DNA from: Methyloligella halotolerans
GTDB taxonomy: Bacteria > Pseudomonadota > Alphaproteobacteria > Rhizobiales > Methyloligellaceae
Length of the DNA: 64,000 nt
Reading direction: 5' to 3'
NCBI RefSeq assembly: GCF_001708935.1
Contig: NZ_MASI01000004.1
Coordinates: 1-64,000, forward strand
Below are positions 33,657 to 42,493 of the stretch, piece after piece. Position numbers and translations under genes: made by a program. The number at the start of each line of letters is the position of its first letter. The first letter of the stretch is position 1. A model generated the notes under the pieces. The model saw only the letters and a list, made by a program, of their open reading frames with translations. It had not been told where the DNA came from and ran no database searches.

Positions 33657-36224
33657 ATGAAGGCTGCGAGTATTCGCCCGGCAGAAAGCGCCCCAGACGC
33701 GCTCCCGGAGCCTTTCGCCGCGTGGTTCAAGGGCCGCGGGTGGGAGCCCCACGCCCATCAGCTGGCGCTTTTGGAGCGCGCTCAGGCCGGAAAGGACACG
33801 CTTCTCATCGCGCCGACCGGGGGCGGCAAGACCCTGGCAGGGTTCCTGCCGAGCCTCGTAGAACTCGCCGAGCGGAATGCGGGCCGCGAGAAGGGCGCCC
33901 CCTCCCAGGGTATCCACACGCTCTATGTCTCGCCTCTGAAGGCGCTAGCCGTCGACATCGCCCGAAACCTCGCCACACCCGTGGAGGAGATGGGCCTGCC
34001 AATTACGCTTGAGACCCGCACCGGCGACACGCCCGCCTCGCGCCGCCAGCGCCAGCGCCTGAAGCCGCCCGATATCCTGCTCACCACGCCGGAGCAGATC
34101 GCGCTCATGCTGTCCCACAAGGACAGCGCCGAATTGTTCGCCAATCTGCGCATGGTGATCTTCGACGAGCTGCACGCCTTCGCTTCCACCAAGCGCGGCG
34201 ACCTCCTGGCGCTCGGCCTCGCGCGGCTCCGGACCTTCGCACCCGATCTCCGCGCTATCGGCCTCTCGGCCACGGTGGCACGGCCCACCGAGCTTGCCGC
34301 CTTCCTGGTGCCGAATGCCCAGGACGCGTCCGGGCCCAAGGCCTCCAAGCTGGCCGAGATCGTCACCGCGCCATCCGGCATCGCGGCGGATATCGCCATC
34401 ATGCCGTCGGAGGCCGACCTCCCCTGGGCCGGCCACTCGGCGCGCTATGCACTGCCGGAGATCTACGAAGCCATCAAGGCCCACAAGATGAGCCTGATGT
34501 TCGTGAACACGCGCTCCCAGGCCGAGATGCTGTTCCACCTCCTTTGGGACTGCAACGAGGACAATCTACCGATCGCGCTCCACCACGGCTCTCTCGATGT
34601 CGGACAGCGGCGCAGGGTCGAGGCCGCCATGGTGGCCGGCAAGCTGCGCGCGGTGGTCTGCACTTCGACCCTCGATCTCGGAATCGACTGGGGCGACGTC
34701 GACCTCGTCATCAATGTCGGGGCGCCGAAGGGTGCGAGCCGTCTCGCCCAGCGCATCGGCCGCGCCAATCATCGGCTCGACGAGCCGAGCAAGGCGCTGC
34801 TGGTGCCGGCCAATCGCTTCGAGGTAGTCGAGTGCCGCGCGGCCCTTGAGGCGGCTGCCGAAGGAGCCCAGGACACGCCGCCTTTCCGACCTGGCGCCCT
34901 CGACGTGCTCGCTCAGCACGTGCTCTGCGTGGCGTGCTCCGGGCCCTTCGACGCGGACGCGCTCCATGCCGAGATTGCGAGCGCCGCGCCATATCACGCC
35001 ATCACCCGCAACGATTTCGAACGCATCGTCCACTTCGTCGCCACCGGCGGCTACGCCCTTTCCCATTACGACCGCTATGCAAAATTGCGGAAGACACCCG
35101 AAGGTCTCTGGCGTATCGCCCATCCCCGCGTCGCCCAGCAATACCGCCTGAACGCCGGCACCATCGTCGAGGCGCCCATGCTCCGGGTTCGGCTGGCCAG
35201 AGGGAAGGGCGGCGCGCTGAAGCCGAAATCGGTGTTGGCCGCCGGCAAGGTGCTGGGCGAGGTCGAGGAGTGGTTCGTCGAGCAGCTTAGCGCCGGCGAC
35301 ACGTTCCTCTTCGCCGGTCAGGTTCTCCGCTTCGAAGGCATCCGCGAGAACGACGCCATCGTCACGCGCACCACCAAGAACGAACCGAAGATCCCGTCCT
35401 ATGACGGCGGCAAGTTCCCCCTCTCCACCTATCTGGCCGACCGGGTCCGCCGCATCTTCTCCGATCAGTCCCAGTGGGCTGGACTGCCCGAGCAGGTTTC
35501 GGACTGGCTCCGTCTCCAGGCCGACGTCTCTTCCGTTCCGAGCCCCGACGAGATCCTGGTCGAGACCTTCCCGCGCAGCCGGAAGTACTACTTCGTCTGC
35601 TACCCCTTCGAAGGACGCCTCGCCCATCAGAGCCTCGGCATGCTGCTCACACGCCGGCTGGAGCGGGCGGGGGCCAGGCCGCTGGGCTTCGTGGCCAACG
35701 AATACGCCCTGGCCATCTGGGGCTTGAGTGACATGGGCGAGATGATCCGGCGGGGCCGCCTCGATCTGGAAGCCCTGTTCGACGAGGACATGCTGGGCGA
35801 CGATCTCGATGCCTGGCTCGCCGAATCCAACCTCATGAAGCGGTCGTTCCGCACCTGCGCCATCATCTCCGGGCTGATCGAGCGCCGCCATCCAGGGAAG
35901 GAGAAGACCGGCCGGCAGATGACCGTCTCCTCCGATTTGGTCTACGATGTGCTCCGGGCTCACGAACCGGACCACATCCTGCTCCAGGCGGCTTGGGCAG
36001 ATGCCGCCACAGGGCTTGTCGACATCGCCAGATTGGGGCAGTTTCTCAAGCGTGTACGGGGGCGAATCACCCACCATGCATTGAGTCGAGTCTCACCCCT
36101 CTCAGTTCCTGTCATGCTCGAGATCGGGCGCGAAACGGTGCCCGGCGACGCCAAGGAGACTCTGCTCCGTGAAACCGTCGATGAACTTATCGCTGAAGCC
36201 GCTTCTGGTCGCGGTCAGCCCTGA
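33657..36224 (+). CDS. Ligase-associated DNA damage response DEXH-box helicase (Lhr-like)
   Basis: Superfamily 2 helicase of the Lhr-like class found with an ATP-dependent DNA ligase, a nuclease and PdeM in bacterial repair gene sets. The 855-residue product has Walker A APTGGGKTLAGFLP (about 54-67), LKALAVD (Ia), the DEXH box VIFDELHAF, motif III GLSATVARP, motif V LDLGIDWGDVDLV and motif VI QRIGRANHR, followed by a large Lhr-type C-terminal region. ATG 33657 has GGAG 13 bases upstream, and ATG 33639 is the alternative. The very long upstream frame is non-coding antisense to DUF6460. It overlaps pdeM by 56 bases. Confidence 0.94.
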   Translation: MKAASIRPAESAPDALPEPFAAWFKGRGWEPHAHQLALLERAQAGKDTLLIAPTGGGKTLAGFLPSLVELAERNAGREKGAPSQGIHTLYVSPLKALAVDIARNLATPVEEMGLPITLETRTGDTPASRRQRQRLKPPDILLTTPEQIALMLSHKDSAELFANLRMVIFDELHAFASTKRGDLLALGLARLRTFAPDLRAIGLSATVARPTELAAFLVPNAQDASGPKASKLAEIVTAPSGIAADIAIMPSEADLPWAGHSARYALPEIYEAIKAHKMSLMFVNTRSQAEMLFHLLWDCNEDNLPIALHHGSLDVGQRRRVEAAMVAGKLRAVVCTSTLDLGIDWGDVDLVINVGAPKGASRLAQRIGRANHRLDEPSKALLVPANRFEVVECRAALEAAAEGAQDTPPFRPGALDVLAQHVLCVACSGPFDADALHAEIASAAPYHAITRNDFERIVHFVATGGYALSHYDRYAKLRKTPEGLWRIAHPRVAQQYRLNAGTIVEAPMLRVRLARGKGGALKPKSVLAAGKVLGEVEEWFVEQLSAGDTFLFAGQVLRFEGIRENDAIVTRTTKNEPKIPSYDGGKFPLSTYLADRVRRIFSDQSQWAGLPEQVSDWLRLQADVSSVPSPDEILVETFPRSRKYYFVCYPFEGRLAHQSLGMLLTRRLERAGARPLGFVANEYALAIWGLSDMGEMIRRGRLDLEALFDEDMLGDDLDAWLAESNLMKRSFRTCAIISGLIERRHPGKEKTGRQMTVSSDLVYDVLRAHEPDHILLQAAWADAATGLVDIARLGQFLKRVRGRITHHALSRVSPLSVPVMLEIGRETVPGDAKETLLRETVDELIAEAASGRGQP

Positions 36225-36930
36225 CACGGTTGTGCCGTCGGCGGCGCACGAGAGCGACGATCCGCGCCTCAAGCTGTGCGGTCAGGATTTCATTCCTCAT
36301 TCCGAAGGGGCGCTCTACTGGGAAGCCCAGCGCACCTTGCTTGTCGCAGATCTCCATCTGGAGAAGGGAGCGGCCTTCGCCCGCCGCGGCAGCATGTTGC
36401 CGCCCTACGATACCCGCATGACCCTGTGGCGTCTTCGCAAGGTCATCGACTATTTTGAGCCCGCCCGTGTGGTGGCGCTTGGCGACAGCTTCCATACGTC
36501 GGAGGTGGCTGCCTTCCTCCCCGAGGAAGAGCGCGAGACCATCGCGGAGCTGCAGGACGGCAGGGAGTGGTACTGGGTGACCGGCAACCACGATCCCGAG
36601 ATTCCGTCCGCGCTGGGCGGCACGGTCTGCGAGTCCCTCGCCATCGGCGGCATCACCTGCCGTCACGAGCCGACCCGCTCCGGCCAGGAGATCGCTGGCC
36701 ATCTGCACCCTGTCGCCCGCATCACCGCGCGCGGCGAGGCGATCCGCCGGAAATGCTTTGCCACCGATGGCGACAAGATGGTGATGCCGGCCTTCGGCTC
36801 CTATGCGGGCGGCTTGAGCATCTTCTCCGACGCCTTCGCAGGCCTGCTGTCCCGCGACCGTCTGGCCGCCTGGCTGCTCGGCCGCGACGCGGTCTACCCG
36901 ATCTTCGGCGCCGCTCTCTTCCGCGGCTGA
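36169..36930 (+). CDS. pdeM: Ligase-associated DNA damage response endonuclease PdeM
   Basis: Calcineurin-like metallophosphoesterase working with the Lhr-like helicase in DNA repair. Metal-binding motifs of the fold are all present: VADLHLEKG, ALGDSFH, VTGNHDPE and AGHLHPV. The helicase overlap means the first residues are encoded inside the helicase frame: GTG 36169 (253 residues, AAGGAG 11 bases upstream) or ATG 36181. The ligase and exonuclease members of the set are not in the window. Confidence 0.93.
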   Translation: MKPSMNLSLKPLLVAVSPDTVVPSAAHESDDPRLKLCGQDFIPHSEGALYWEAQRTLLVADLHLEKGAAFARRGSMLPPYDTRMTLWRLRKVIDYFEPARVVALGDSFHTSEVAAFLPEEERETIAELQDGREWYWVTGNHDPEIPSALGGTVCESLAIGGITCRHEPTRSGQEIAGHLHPVARITARGEAIRRKCFATDGDKMVMPAFGSYAGGLSIFSDAFAGLLSRDRLAAWLLGRDAVYPIFGAALFRG

Positions 36931-36936
36931 GGGCCT

Positions 36937-36972
36937 CAGGGGTTATGGATGCCCGGCACGAGGCCGGGCATG
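36937..36972. repeat. REP-like palindrome, third copy
   Basis: CAGGGGTTATGGATGCCCGG, then CACGAGGCCGGGCATG, is the reverse complement of the left arm at 20293-20332, including the CAGGGGTTATGGAT shoulder. It is a single palindrome here, between the convergent pdeM and TIGR02186 genes. Confidence 0.75.
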
Positions 36973-36982
36973 TGCTCAGAGA

Positions 36983-37789
36983 TTAATCCCGCCGGAACAG
37001 CGCCCATGCCCCGAGCCCCATCAGCAAGGCGATGGCCACGGCGAGCAGGCCGTAGATGACCGGGTGCCGGAACGCGAGGATGTAGACCCCCCGCTCGAAG
37101 CCGACCTTCTGGACGTTCAGGGTGCTCTCGTCCTTGCTCAGAAGCTTGCCGTCCTGAAACAGCAGAACCTCCGCGGTATAGACGCCGATGGGCACATTGA
37201 CCGGCATGTCCACCGTCCCCCGGAACAGGCTTCGTCCGATGAAGCTCACCGCATTGTCCAGATATTGGAACAGCAGCCGCTCCTCCTTGTTGCGGATGAC
37301 GGCCTGGCGGAAGAGATCGTCGCTCACCGACGAATGATCGTCCGGCCCGAGATCCAGCGCCGTGAAGCCGACCTTCAGCTCGTTGAGGGTTTCCTCCGGC
37401 GCGATCGCCCGCAACGGACGCGACGACAGCACCGCATAGAAGCCTGGAATGTCGTGGAACACCTTCGAGCTGCCGTTCAGCCAGATGCCCGCGAACCGCT
37501 CTTTTCGCCGCGCGACCACGTCCTGGGTCGGGCCGCGGATCACCATGATGACGTCGTAGGGCGGTGCCTTGGGATCCGGCGGCGCATAATCCACCGCGCC
37601 GAAGATCACGATTTCGATACCGGTGAAGTTCGACTTGATGGCGATCTCGCGGGTCGAGATATCCGAATGCACGCGTTCCGTCGGGATCTCGTCCGGCCCT
37701 TGCGGCGTCTGCGCGGGCGCAGCCGTCGCTGCCATCGCGGCCGAGACTCCCAGAGCGATCCCGAACGCCACGCGCCGGGTATGATGCAT
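36983..37789 (-). CDS. TIGR02186 family membrane-anchored periplasmic protein
   Basis: A 268-residue protein conserved in Alphaproteobacteria. A signal peptide (RRVAFGIALGVSAAMAATAA) precedes a periplasmic domain (SNFTGIEIVIFGAVDY, YDVIMVIRGPTQDVVARRKE, GIWLNGSSKVFHDIPGFYAV, NVPIGVYTAEVLLFQDG) and a single C-terminal helix ending LFRRD. Function is not known. It starts six bases after the TauE/SafE stop and is translated in the same direction, so it is probably an accessory to that exporter. The much longer open frame reaching 38791 is a shadow of the exporter gene and is not used. Confidence 0.88.
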   Translation of the reverse strand: MHHTRRVAFGIALGVSAAMAATAAPAQTPQGPDEIPTERVHSDISTREIAIKSNFTGIEIVIFGAVDYAPPDPKAPPYDVIMVIRGPTQDVVARRKERFAGIWLNGSSKVFHDIPGFYAVLSSRPLRAIAPEETLNELKVGFTALDLGPDDHSSVSDDLFRQAVIRNKEERLLFQYLDNAVSFIGRSLFRGTVDMPVNVPIGVYTAEVLLFQDGKLLSKDESTLNVQKVGFERGVYILAFRHPVIYGLLAVAIALLMGLGAWALFRRD

Positions 37790-37794
37790 CAGCC

Positions 37795-38727
37795 CTACCA
37801 CCGTGGCGTCTCCACCGGTGCGATGGTGTAGAGGTCGGACGGCGTGATGACGAGCCCGAGCAGCAGCCGGATGGCCACGGCGAGCACCATGATCGCCAGC
37901 AGTGCGCGGAGCTGCTCGCCCCGGAGGTTCTGTCCCGCACGGGCGCCGTATTGCCCGCCGAGCACACCGCCGATGATCAGCAGGAAGGCGAGCAGGATAT
38001 CGATGGTCTGATTGAATACGGCGTGCAGCATGGTGACCGCCGCGGTGATGAAGATGATCTGGAACAGCGAGGTTCCGATCACCACCGAGGTCGGCATGCG
38101 CAGGATGTAGATCATCGCCGGCACCATGAGGAAACCGCCGCCGACGCCCAGCACCGACACGAGGATGCCCACGACCGCGCCGATCATCAGCACCGGGATG
38201 GCGCTGATGTAGAGCTTGGAGCGGTGGAACCGCATCTTGAACGGCAGGCCGTGCACCCAGCTGTGCTCGCCCGGCCGCCGCCCCTTCACCGGCTTGCCCG
38301 CCCGCTCGCGCCTCAGCGCGCGGACGCTCTCCGCGAGCATCAGCGTTCCGATCGTGCCCAGGAATGTCACATAGCCCAGCGCGATGGTCAGGTCCGCCTG
38401 GCCGTACGACTTCAGGAGATTGACCAGCAGCACGCCGATGATGGAGCCGAACAGGCCGCCGACGATCAGCACGCCGCCCATGGTCGTATCGACATTGCCG
38501 CGCCGCCATTGAACAAGCGCGCCGGAGACCGACGAGGCGACGATCTGGTTGGCGCCCGTCGCCACCGCGATCGCCGGGGGAATGCCGAGGAACATAAGGA
38601 ACGGGGTGAGCAGGAAGCCGCCGCCCACGCCGAACATGCCGGACAGAAAACCGACCGCTCCGCCGAGCATCAGGATCACCAGGAGGTTCACTGATATCTC
38701 GGCAATGGGGAGATAAACCTGGAGCAT
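37795..38727 (-). CDS. TauE/SafE (TSUP) family anion exporter
   Basis: A 310-residue inner-membrane protein with about eight helices in two DUF81 repeats: GGAVGFLSGMFGVGGGFLLT near the N-terminus and GAVVGILVSVLGVGGGFLMV in the second half, each with the GVGGG motif. TSUP proteins export sulfite, sulfoacetate or related anions. The partner TIGR02186 protein follows at once. This is the second TSUP gene in the window and, unlike the one at 52997, is not next to sulfur genes, so its substrate is unknown. Confidence 0.9.
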   Translation of the reverse strand: MLQVYLPIAEISVNLLVILMLGGAVGFLSGMFGVGGGFLLTPFLMFLGIPPAIAVATGANQIVASSVSGALVQWRRGNVDTTMGGVLIVGGLFGSIIGVLLVNLLKSYGQADLTIALGYVTFLGTIGTLMLAESVRALRRERAGKPVKGRRPGEHSWVHGLPFKMRFHRSKLYISAIPVLMIGAVVGILVSVLGVGGGFLMVPAMIYILRMPTSVVIGTSLFQIIFITAAVTMLHAVFNQTIDILLAFLLIIGGVLGGQYGARAGQNLRGEQLRALLAIMVLAVAIRLLLGLVITPSDLYTIAPVETPRW

Positions 38728-38826
38728 CGGGCGTCGGCTTTTGATTTCTTATTGGTGACGCAAGCGTGTTCGCCGGGCGCGCCCCTGTCAATGGAGGCTG
38801 AGAGCGGATCGGCTGGCCTGCAAAAT

Positions 38827-38862
38827 AAAAAAACGCCTCCGGCCAAATTTGGGCCGAAGGCG
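38827..38862 (-). terminator. Intrinsic terminator after the PodJ-like gene
   Basis: On the minus strand CGCCTTCGGCC (38862-38852) pairs with GGCCGGAGGCG (38844-38834), one mismatch, around AAATTT, followed by seven T residues (38833-38827). It stands 32 bases past the stop at 38894. Confidence 0.88.
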
Positions 38863-38893
38863 CTTTAAAATCCGTTGCTGCGGAGAAGCGTCG

Positions 38894-41851
38894 TCAGCCG
38901 GCAAGCTTCTCCAGCCGGGAAACCAGCGGGATGCTGACCTCGCCCGTCTCGGGCAAGCCGTTGCGCCGCTCGAAATCGAGGATGGCGTTCCGCGTCATGT
39001 TGCCCAGTGCGCCGTCCACCGGGCCGGCTTCGTAGCCGAGATCGTTGAGCAGGGCCTGTGCCTTGCTGATCAGCGCGGCGCTGGGCTCAGTGGCGTCGGC
39101 CATCCAAGCCGGCTCGCCCTCGACTTCGTTCGCGGCGACCTCGGCCGGCTTGGGCTTCCAACCGCCGACGGCCGCTTCCGCCTTGGCGAGCTGATCGCCG
39201 GTCAGCTTGTCGCGCAGCACGTCGCGCCGCTTCGCAGCTTCCGTGTCGCCGCTAGCCGCTGCCAGGGAGAACCACTTATAGGCCTCGACAAGGTCGAGCG
39301 AGGTGCCGAGCCCGTGCTCCTTGAGGACGCCGAGATTGAACTGGCTGTCCGACAGGCCGTACGCGGCGGCCTTGGCGTACCATTTCGCGGCATCCGTATA
39401 GTCGCCGTTGCCTTCCTTGCCGCCCTCGATGACCGCCAGGTTGTGCATGGCTTTCAGATTGCCTTTGCTGGCCGCACGGCCATACCAGGCGCGCGCCTGA
39501 TTGAGATCGAACTCGACCCCTTCGCCGCGCTCATACAGCACGCCCAGCCGGTACTGCGCCGGTGCCAGGCCGGCGGTCGCTGCCAGGCGCAGCCAGCGCA
39601 GCGATTTCTCCATGTCCCGCAGGCCGGCATCGCCTTCCGAATAGCGCAGGCCGATCAGATATTGGGCCTTGGCATCGCCCGTGGCAGCCGCCCGGCGCAG
39701 GGCGTAGGTGCCGGCTGCGGTATCGGGCATGGGATATTTCAGCTTCTCTTCGTATTCCGCGTGACCGGCCTTGGAGTCCTTGGCGTCGCCGCCGGAGTTC
39801 GGGACAACCGTCAGGCTCACGCCGGGCGGAAGGTCGGGTCCGCTGCCGCGCTTCACCGAAGCCGGCGTCGGGGGCAGGGTGGGAAGCTTGAAGCCCGGGA
39901 GATCCGGCTCCGGCACGGCTTCGTGCCCGACATCGACATCGTTCTTCTGCCGCGGGATCATCGTCTCGATCGGCTTGTCCAGCCGGCCCGACTGCTCAGG
40001 CGCGGTCCCGGAGCCGTCCGGCGCGGCCTCGGGCTTGGCGTCGCCAGAACCCTCCGCAGGCGCCTGCTCCTCCGCCGCCGGAGCCGCTTCCTGGCCATCC
40101 TCGGGCTTGGAGCCGAGGCGGCTATAGAGCAGGGCGGCGCTGACGATCAGCAGAAGGATCGCGAAATACATCAGATAGGAGCGTTTCTTCTTCTTCGGCT
40201 GCTCCTCCAGATCCAGCGTGCTGCCGGGAAGCGCCTTCTCGCGCTTCTTTTTCTTCTTGTCGCCCCAGCTGCTCGACTGCTCGGCTTGGGCTGCCGCTGC
40301 CTGAGCGGCACGCCGCGCCGCGGCAACGAAGCTGTCCGAGCTTTCCGAACCTTCATTGTCGTCGCTATAGGCCATTGGACGGCGCGGCTCGTCCGCCGCA
40401 GGCTCCGTGCCCTTGCGGCCGAACGGACCGGACGGCTCGTCGTCTTGCTCCTCCGGCATAACCTGGGCGAGCTGGCTGCGCAGGCTGCGATCCGCACTCA
40501 CCTCCTTGGTGTCCTCGGACCGGACCGGCATATCCTCGCCCACATCGCCGGTCGTCTGGGTGGCGATGGCCGGGGGTTCGTCGAATGAGGCGTCTTCCTC
40601 GTTGGAATAGGCATCGGCGAAAGGCGCGCGGCGGATCGGGGCGGGCGAAGGCTTGCCGGCCTGCTCCACCAGCTGCTTGAGGGATTCGTGCACCGCGCCG
40701 AGCGTGTCGGCCAGACGGTCGTCCGTCGTGGCGCTCCGCTCGTTCATGGCGGTGAGATCCTTGTGGATCGCTTCCAGCCGCTCGGCGGCGCTGGACTTCA
40801 CCTCGCCCACAATCTTCTGCGCGGCCGAATCGGCGGCGCGCTCGGCGACGTCCTCCATGCTGGGCTGGGTGTCGATATGCTCCATCAGCTGCGTGAGCTG
40901 CGCCTCGATCGTGCCGATCTTGGAGACTTCCGTCTCCGTGCGGCCGAGCTGCTGGCCGATTTCGGCAAGCTGCTGCTCGATATTCTGCAGGGCGTCCGGC
41001 TGCGGGCTCTCGCCCTCGCTGCGCTGGAGCGCCCGGTCGAGCTGATTGGCGATCTCGTCCATCTTTGCGTTGAGAGACTCGATCTGGTCGTTCGGAACGA
41101 TGGTGCCGAGCGAACCTTCGAGCCGCTGCGCCGCGTCGTAGAGACGGCGGGCGTAATCCGTGTCGTCGGACGATGCCGCCCGATAGGGCGCTTGAGCATG
41201 GAGAGCGGCGCCGGAATCGTCGTCCATTGCGGCTTGGAATTCCGCTTCTTCAGCAGGGGCGTCGAAGTCGCTCGAGAAATCGAAGTCATGGGACTGGTCG
41301 AAGCCGCTGGTTCCGAAGCGCGACTCGGCCGATCCGCCCACGGACGGCGCGTCCTCGTCGGGAACGAGCGCGGGAAGCTCGACTTCGGGCGTGTGGCGGT
41401 CCGAATCATCGTCGACGCCGAAGAAGGAAGGCCCCGAATAGTGATGCTCATAGCCGCCGGCCGGAGTCTCCGGTTCGGAAGCCGTCATGGTGAAGTCGCT
41501 CGACGGCGCATCGCCATAGGGCTCGCTGCCCTTGGCCAGCTTGGTGAGGAGGTCGCTGTCCGGCGATCCACCCATCTCGCCGCTTTCCGTCTCGGAAAGG
41601 CGCTTGGCCAGGCTGCTCACCTGCTCGTGCAGTCGGTCCAGGGTCTCGCTATCGTCGGAGCCGCTGGCCGATTTCGCCGCTTGGGTCGCCTGGGAAAGCT
41701 GATCGAGCCTGGAGTGAAGATCCTCGAGCGCCTGGCTGTAGCGGCGCTCGCTGTCCTCCACGCGACTGATGAGATGCTTGACCAGGGACTCCACCGAATC
41801 CTGGCTGCCGCCTTGTATCGTGTCTGTCTTGAAAGTGGGGTCCGAAGCCAT
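38894..41851 (-). CDS. PodJ-like polarity/localisation protein with SEL1 repeats and peptidoglycan-binding domain
   Basis: A 985-residue bitopic protein. The N-terminal cytoplasmic half is acidic and coiled-coil rich (SRVEDSERRYSQALEDLHSR and later heptads up to about 480), with a basic stretch then one membrane helix (YLMYFAILLLIVSAALLYSR, near 610). The periplasmic part has a Pro/Ala/Glu linker, three to four SEL1 repeats (AQYLIGLRYSEGDAG, AQYRLGVLYERGEGV, AMHNLAVIEGG, SQFNLGVLKEHGLG) and a C-terminal peptidoglycan-binding domain (LLNDLGYEAGPVDGALG). This is the PodJ/PodJL plan, which organises the cell pole. The ATG at 41851 is chosen because GGACGGCGAGC precedes it. Confidence 0.9.
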   Translation of the reverse strand: MASDPTFKTDTIQGGSQDSVESLVKHLISRVEDSERRYSQALEDLHSRLDQLSQATQAAKSASGSDDSETLDRLHEQVSSLAKRLSETESGEMGGSPDSDLLTKLAKGSEPYGDAPSSDFTMTASEPETPAGGYEHHYSGPSFFGVDDDSDRHTPEVELPALVPDEDAPSVGGSAESRFGTSGFDQSHDFDFSSDFDAPAEEAEFQAAMDDDSGAALHAQAPYRAASSDDTDYARRLYDAAQRLEGSLGTIVPNDQIESLNAKMDEIANQLDRALQRSEGESPQPDALQNIEQQLAEIGQQLGRTETEVSKIGTIEAQLTQLMEHIDTQPSMEDVAERAADSAAQKIVGEVKSSAAERLEAIHKDLTAMNERSATTDDRLADTLGAVHESLKQLVEQAGKPSPAPIRRAPFADAYSNEEDASFDEPPAIATQTTGDVGEDMPVRSEDTKEVSADRSLRSQLAQVMPEEQDDEPSGPFGRKGTEPAADEPRRPMAYSDDNEGSESSDSFVAAARRAAQAAAAQAEQSSSWGDKKKKKREKALPGSTLDLEEQPKKKKRSYLMYFAILLLIVSAALLYSRLGSKPEDGQEAAPAAEEQAPAEGSGDAKPEAAPDGSGTAPEQSGRLDKPIETMIPRQKNDVDVGHEAVPEPDLPGFKLPTLPPTPASVKRGSGPDLPPGVSLTVVPNSGGDAKDSKAGHAEYEEKLKYPMPDTAAGTYALRRAAATGDAKAQYLIGLRYSEGDAGLRDMEKSLRWLRLAATAGLAPAQYRLGVLYERGEGVEFDLNQARAWYGRAASKGNLKAMHNLAVIEGGKEGNGDYTDAAKWYAKAAAYGLSDSQFNLGVLKEHGLGTSLDLVEAYKWFSLAAASGDTEAAKRRDVLRDKLTGDQLAKAEAAVGGWKPKPAEVAANEVEGEPAWMADATEPSAALISKAQALLNDLGYEAGPVDGALGNMTRNAILDFERRNGLPETGEVSIPLVSRLEKLAG

Positions 41852-42048
41852 GCTCGCCGTCCGATGTTGAGATGATGACCGGGGCGCCCTGCGCGCCGCC
41901 GAAAACTCAAAATCGACCCTGAGCCGATGCGGTAAATTAACGGTTAAGCATCGCGTCTTCTTGGGACATTCGGGTTCCGGGGTCCTGGAAACGACGCGAT
42001 CCGGCCTGTAAATGTCGGACACTCAGGCGCGTTCGAAGGGAAGACGAC

Positions 42049-42486
42049 ATGACAGGTGTGCCCCAGGCCGGCCACCAGATCGAGATCGAGACCTCGGGGA
42101 AGGGTTTCGTCGAAATCACCGCGCTGCTGAAGCGTTGGCTCAGTGAGATCGGAGCGGAGGCGGGGCTCCTCACCGCCTTCATCCGCCATACCTCGGCGTC
42201 CCTGATCATCCAGGAGAATGCCGATCCCAATGTCAGGGTGGATTTACTCGACGCCTTAGAGATTTTCGCACCGGAGGACCGCGCTTACGCTCACTCCGAA
42301 GAGGGCCCCGACGATATGCCGAGCCATATCAAGTCCATGATCAATGCTGTGAGCCTGAATATCCCTGTGGCCGGCGGGGCAATGACATTGGGGACGTGGC
42401 AGGGCGTCTATGTGCTGGAGCACCGGACGGCGCCCCATCGACGGAAGATCGCGCTCTCCTTTATCGGCCGGGTCGCCGACGCGTGA
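42049..42486 (+). CDS. YjbQ family (UPF0047) secondary thiamine-phosphate synthase
   Basis: A 145-residue protein of the YjbQ/UPF0047 family, some members of which have weak thiamine-phosphate synthase activity. Diagnostic residues are TAFIRHTSASLIIQENADPN, the conserved His of EEGPDDMPSHIKSMI, and LGTWQGVYVLEHR near the end. The physiological role remains unclear. It is divergent from the PodJ-like gene and convergent with the symporter. Confidence 0.9.
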   Translation: MTGVPQAGHQIEIETSGKGFVEITALLKRWLSEIGAEAGLLTAFIRHTSASLIIQENADPNVRVDLLDALEIFAPEDRAYAHSEEGPDDMPSHIKSMINAVSLNIPVAGGAMTLGTWQGVYVLEHRTAPHRRKIALSFIGRVADA

Positions 42487-42493
42487 TGCCGGA

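Noticed and set aside
37790..38791. Upstream half of the 602-codon frame ending at 36983
   Set aside because: This part is a shifted-frame shadow of the TauE/SafE gene. Only the TIGR02186 part (from 37789) has family sequence and a signal peptide.
38849..40588. Long open frame (579 codons) antisense to the PodJ-like gene
   Set aside because: Composition is Arg/Leu/Gly-rich with no motif, typical of antisense frames in GC-rich DNA. The opposite strand has clear SEL1 and peptidoglycan-binding domains.
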